Below, one piece after another: positions 6,452-8,079 of a stretch of DNA of 8,079 bases (position 1 is the first letter of the stretch; each line of letters starts with the position of its first letter). A model generated the notes under the pieces. The model was not told the DNA's origin. It did no database searches and saw only the letters and a program-made list of their open reading frames with translations. The position numbers and the translations under genes were made by a program. The DNA is from J014 sp964486055 (lineage in GTDB: Bacteria; Acidobacteriota; Blastocatellia; Pyrinomonadales; Pyrinomonadaceae). The stretch is taken from assembly GCA_964486055.1 (NCBI GenBank), contig CAZALE010000025.1:1-8079 (forward strand), given 5' to 3'.

Positions 6452-7077
6452 TGTCCAGTTTGCTGATAGTTGGCGCGGGAGGATTTGCAAAGGAGCTTTT
6501 AGTTGCTGTTCGTGAATGTGGACTATATAGCGAAATTCTATTCTTCGATGACGTTACTGAAAACAGCGAAAGTATATTCTTGGGCTGTTTCCGGGTAATA
6601 AAATCTATCGAAGAAGTCGAGCAACGCTTTGCAGCGGGTGAGCGTAAATTTTCTGTAGGAGTCGGCAAGCCTAACGATAGGGAATCACTTACGAAAAAGT
6701 TTGAAGCTATCGGTGGCGTACCCGAAACGATAATTTCGCCTTCGGCAATTATTGGGGAATACGATAACGTCATTCACAGAGGCACTTGTATTCTTTCCGG
6801 ATCGGTAATTGAAACTTCGAATACCATTGGGCAAGGCGTGCTGTTACATGTGGGTTCCTTCGTCAGTCACGATGTAACTATAGGCGATTTTTGCGAAATA
6901 TCTCCGAGGGCAAACCTTCTGGGCGGCGTTACGCTTGGAAAACGTTGTCGCGTGGGAACAAACGCAACGATACTCCCGCGGGTTAAGCTTGGCGACGATG
7001 TTACAGTCGGCGCAGGTGCGGTTGTAACGAAAGACGTTCCGAGCGGGGTTACCGTAAAGGGTGTTCCGGCCCGTTGA
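6448..7077 (+). CDS. NeuD/PglD-type sugar O/N-acetyltransferase (left-handed beta-helix)
   Basis: The 209-residue product has the two-part layout of this family. An N-terminal Rossmann-like domain (about 1-95) opens with LLIVGAGGFAKELL (5-18), the sugar-nucleotide binding loop. A left-handed parallel beta-helix of hexapeptide repeats (about 98-207) includes VIETSNTIGQGVLL, VSHDVTIGDFCEI, NLLGGVTLGKRCRVG and VKLGDDVTVGAGAVV. His141 in SHDVTIGD matches the position of the catalytic histidine of PglD-type enzymes. Acetyl-CoA is the donor, and the family acetylates amino groups of UDP/dTDP-4-amino sugars or hydroxyls of sialic acid. Being directly behind an aminotransferase, N-acetylation of its 4-amino product is the most likely job, as in VioB or PglD. 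ATG 6448 overlaps the previous TGA in an ATGATG arrangement; ATG 6451 is an equally possible start one codon later. It ends with the usual GVPAR. Confidence 0.92.
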   Translation: MMSSLLIVGAGGFAKELLVAVRECGLYSEILFFDDVTENSESIFLGCFRVIKSIEEVEQRFAAGERKFSVGVGKPNDRESLTKKFEAIGGVPETIISPSAIIGEYDNVIHRGTCILSGSVIETSNTIGQGVLLHVGSFVSHDVTIGDFCEISPRANLLGGVTLGKRCRVGTNATILPRVKLGDDVTVGAGAVVTKDVPSGVTVKGVPAR

Positions 7078-7087
7078 TCGTGTTTTT

Positions 7088-8005
7088 ATGGCAGAGAATT
7101 CAAGTCCAAAGGTCAGCGTCTGCATGATCACCTATAATCATGAACCCTACATCGCACAGGCGATCGAGGGCGTGCTGATGCAGGAAACCGACTTTCCCTT
7201 CGAACTCGTTATCGGCGAAGATTGCTCGACCGATAACACAAGGAAGATCTGCGAAGACTACGCCAGACGATTTCCTGATAAGATCCGCCTTCTCGCCCGG
7301 GAATCAAACCTCGGAATAAGCAAAAATTTTGTCGACGTGCTTCATCACTGTCACGCAGAATACATTGCCCTTTGTGAAGGTGATGATTTTTGGATTTCTC
7401 CGGTCAAGCTTGCCGAACAAGTTAGTTTTCTTGACGCTAATCCAGAGTTTGCGGGCGTTACCCATCCCGCATTTTTGTTGAAAGAGCACGGGGAGATTAG
7501 CGAAAAGCAGATCGTCGGTTATGATCGCGACTGCCTTTACCCCGAGGATATATTGGCTGGAATCAATATGGTGACGGCTTCGCACCTCTTTAGGAATTTG
7601 CCTGCTCTTAGTGTCTTGGACAAAATCCCCGATGTTTTTGATTGGGTACTGCTTCTTTTAATCTCTGACAGTGGGCCGATTAAGGTATTCAAAGAACCGT
7701 GGAGTGTTTACAGGATCCATGGAACGGGATGGTCCGCGGGACTTGATGCAATAAAGGTAACCAAAGTTATTGGTGCTGCTGAATGGCTTAAGGAATATTT
7801 CTCGCCGCGTTATTCTACCGAATTCGATCGAATAATAGCCCATTGGACAGCCGACAGAGCTTTTATTAGTTTCAAGAACCGGGACGTAAAAGCATTCGAA
7901 GAAGATTTTCGGAAACTAAGAAAACTTTCTGAACACCTTTCGATAAGGAAAAAGTTGGCACTGATGCTTCGACGGTTTAGGCTGTTCTGTTTCGAAACGA
8001 AGTGA
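7088..8005 (+). CDS. Family 2 glycosyltransferase
   Basis: The 305-residue product begins with the GT-A nucleotide-binding fold of GT2 enzymes: VSVCMITYNHEPYIAQAIEGV (about 9-29), then ELVIGEDCSTDNTR (39-52) with the nucleotide-contacting acidic residues, and YIALCEGDDFW (92-102), in which Asp99-Asp100 form the metal-binding DXD-like motif. A later DWVLLLLISDSG and SVYRIHGTGWSAG (about 207-219) are typical of bacterial GT2 members that build surface glycans. No membrane span is evident, so it acts in the cytoplasm on a lipid-linked acceptor. ATG 7088 is chosen because the conserved domain starts eight residues later and it lies ten bases after the acetyltransferase stop; a GTG at 7061 in the same frame would overlap that gene by 17 bases. 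Neither has a clear Shine-Dalgarno site. Donor and acceptor are unknown; transfer of the acetamido sugar made by its neighbours is a reasonable guess. Confidence 0.9.
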   Translation: MAENSSPKVSVCMITYNHEPYIAQAIEGVLMQETDFPFELVIGEDCSTDNTRKICEDYARRFPDKIRLLARESNLGISKNFVDVLHHCHAEYIALCEGDDFWISPVKLAEQVSFLDANPEFAGVTHPAFLLKEHGEISEKQIVGYDRDCLYPEDILAGINMVTASHLFRNLPALSVLDKIPDVFDWVLLLLISDSGPIKVFKEPWSVYRIHGTGWSAGLDAIKVTKVIGAAEWLKEYFSPRYSTEFDRIIAHWTADRAFISFKNRDVKAFEEDFRKLRKLSEHLSIRKKLALMLRRFRLFCFETK

Positions 8006-8049
8006 ATAGATCGATAATCTAGTTTAGGAAGATTTCTTATTGTTCTTAT

Positions 8050-8079
8050 ATGCGAATCATTAGGTCAATTAGATGGCGA
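8050..8079 (+). CDS. Possible start of the next operon gene (partial)
   Basis: An ATG at 8050 opens a frame (MRIIRSIRWR) that stays open to the window end. It follows the glycosyltransferase stop by 44 bases in the same direction. An AGGAAG at 8026-8031 is about 18 bases upstream, too far for a normal ribosome site, so the true start may differ. A basic N-terminus is common in membrane-associated glycan enzymes, but ten codons cannot identify a family. Confidence 0.3.
   Translation, partial: MRIIRSIRWR

Noticed and set aside
6444..6773. Minus-strand open frame of 109 codons
   Set aside because: It lies antisense to the acetyltransferase N-terminal domain, is serine/proline-rich and has no motif.
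8007..8021. TAGAT-CGATA-ATCTA inverted repeat after the glycosyltransferase gene, considered as a terminator
   Set aside because: The stem has only five mostly A-T pairs and no following T run, and another gene may begin shortly after; it is more likely chance.

Overview
The window looks like a stretch of a bacterial chromosome where a decayed accessory region meets the upstream end of a surface-polysaccharide biosynthesis operon. The organism is probably Gram-negative, with a fairly low GC content over most of the window. The style of the RHS/YD-repeat remnants and of the two-part exported protein reminds me of Acidobacteriota of the Blastocatellia type. That is an impression from sequence style only; the window contains no rRNA, tRNA or phylogenetic marker gene.

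Left part (1-2751). A possible gene tail ends at 70 and converges on a minus-strand gene (75-866) for an exported or lipid-anchored protein of unknown function. Bases 867-1776 hold no intact gene, but a degenerate plus-strand piece of the C-terminal RHS core lies at 1046-1231. At 1777-2751 follows an intact gene for a secreted S51-family serine peptidase of the cyanophycinase type.

Middle (2752-3945). This is a scar-like zone. It holds a minus-strand RHS/YD-repeat fragment (about 2987-3410) with a frameshift and no ends, a consensus-like promoter (3488-3516), and a GC-rich 5' fragment of a polysaccharide flippase gene that breaks off near 3829. Two RHS remnants in opposite orientation therefore flank the peptidase gene. 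This suggests rearrangement rather than one simple insertion.

Right part (3946-8079). Four intact plus-strand genes overlap or nearly touch: a Wzx-type flippase, a PLP-dependent DegT/DnrJ/EryC1 sugar aminotransferase, a NeuD/PglD-type left-handed beta-helix sugar acetyltransferase, and a family 2 glycosyltransferase. A further gene may begin at 8050. Together they fit synthesis of a 4-acetamido-4,6-dideoxy sugar nucleotide (aminotransferase then N-acetyltransferase, as in the VioA/VioB or PglE/PglD pairs), its transfer onto a lipid-linked glycan, and export of that glycan across the inner membrane. I found no clearly new biological system; the most unusual parts are the rearranged RHS and flippase debris next to the operon.
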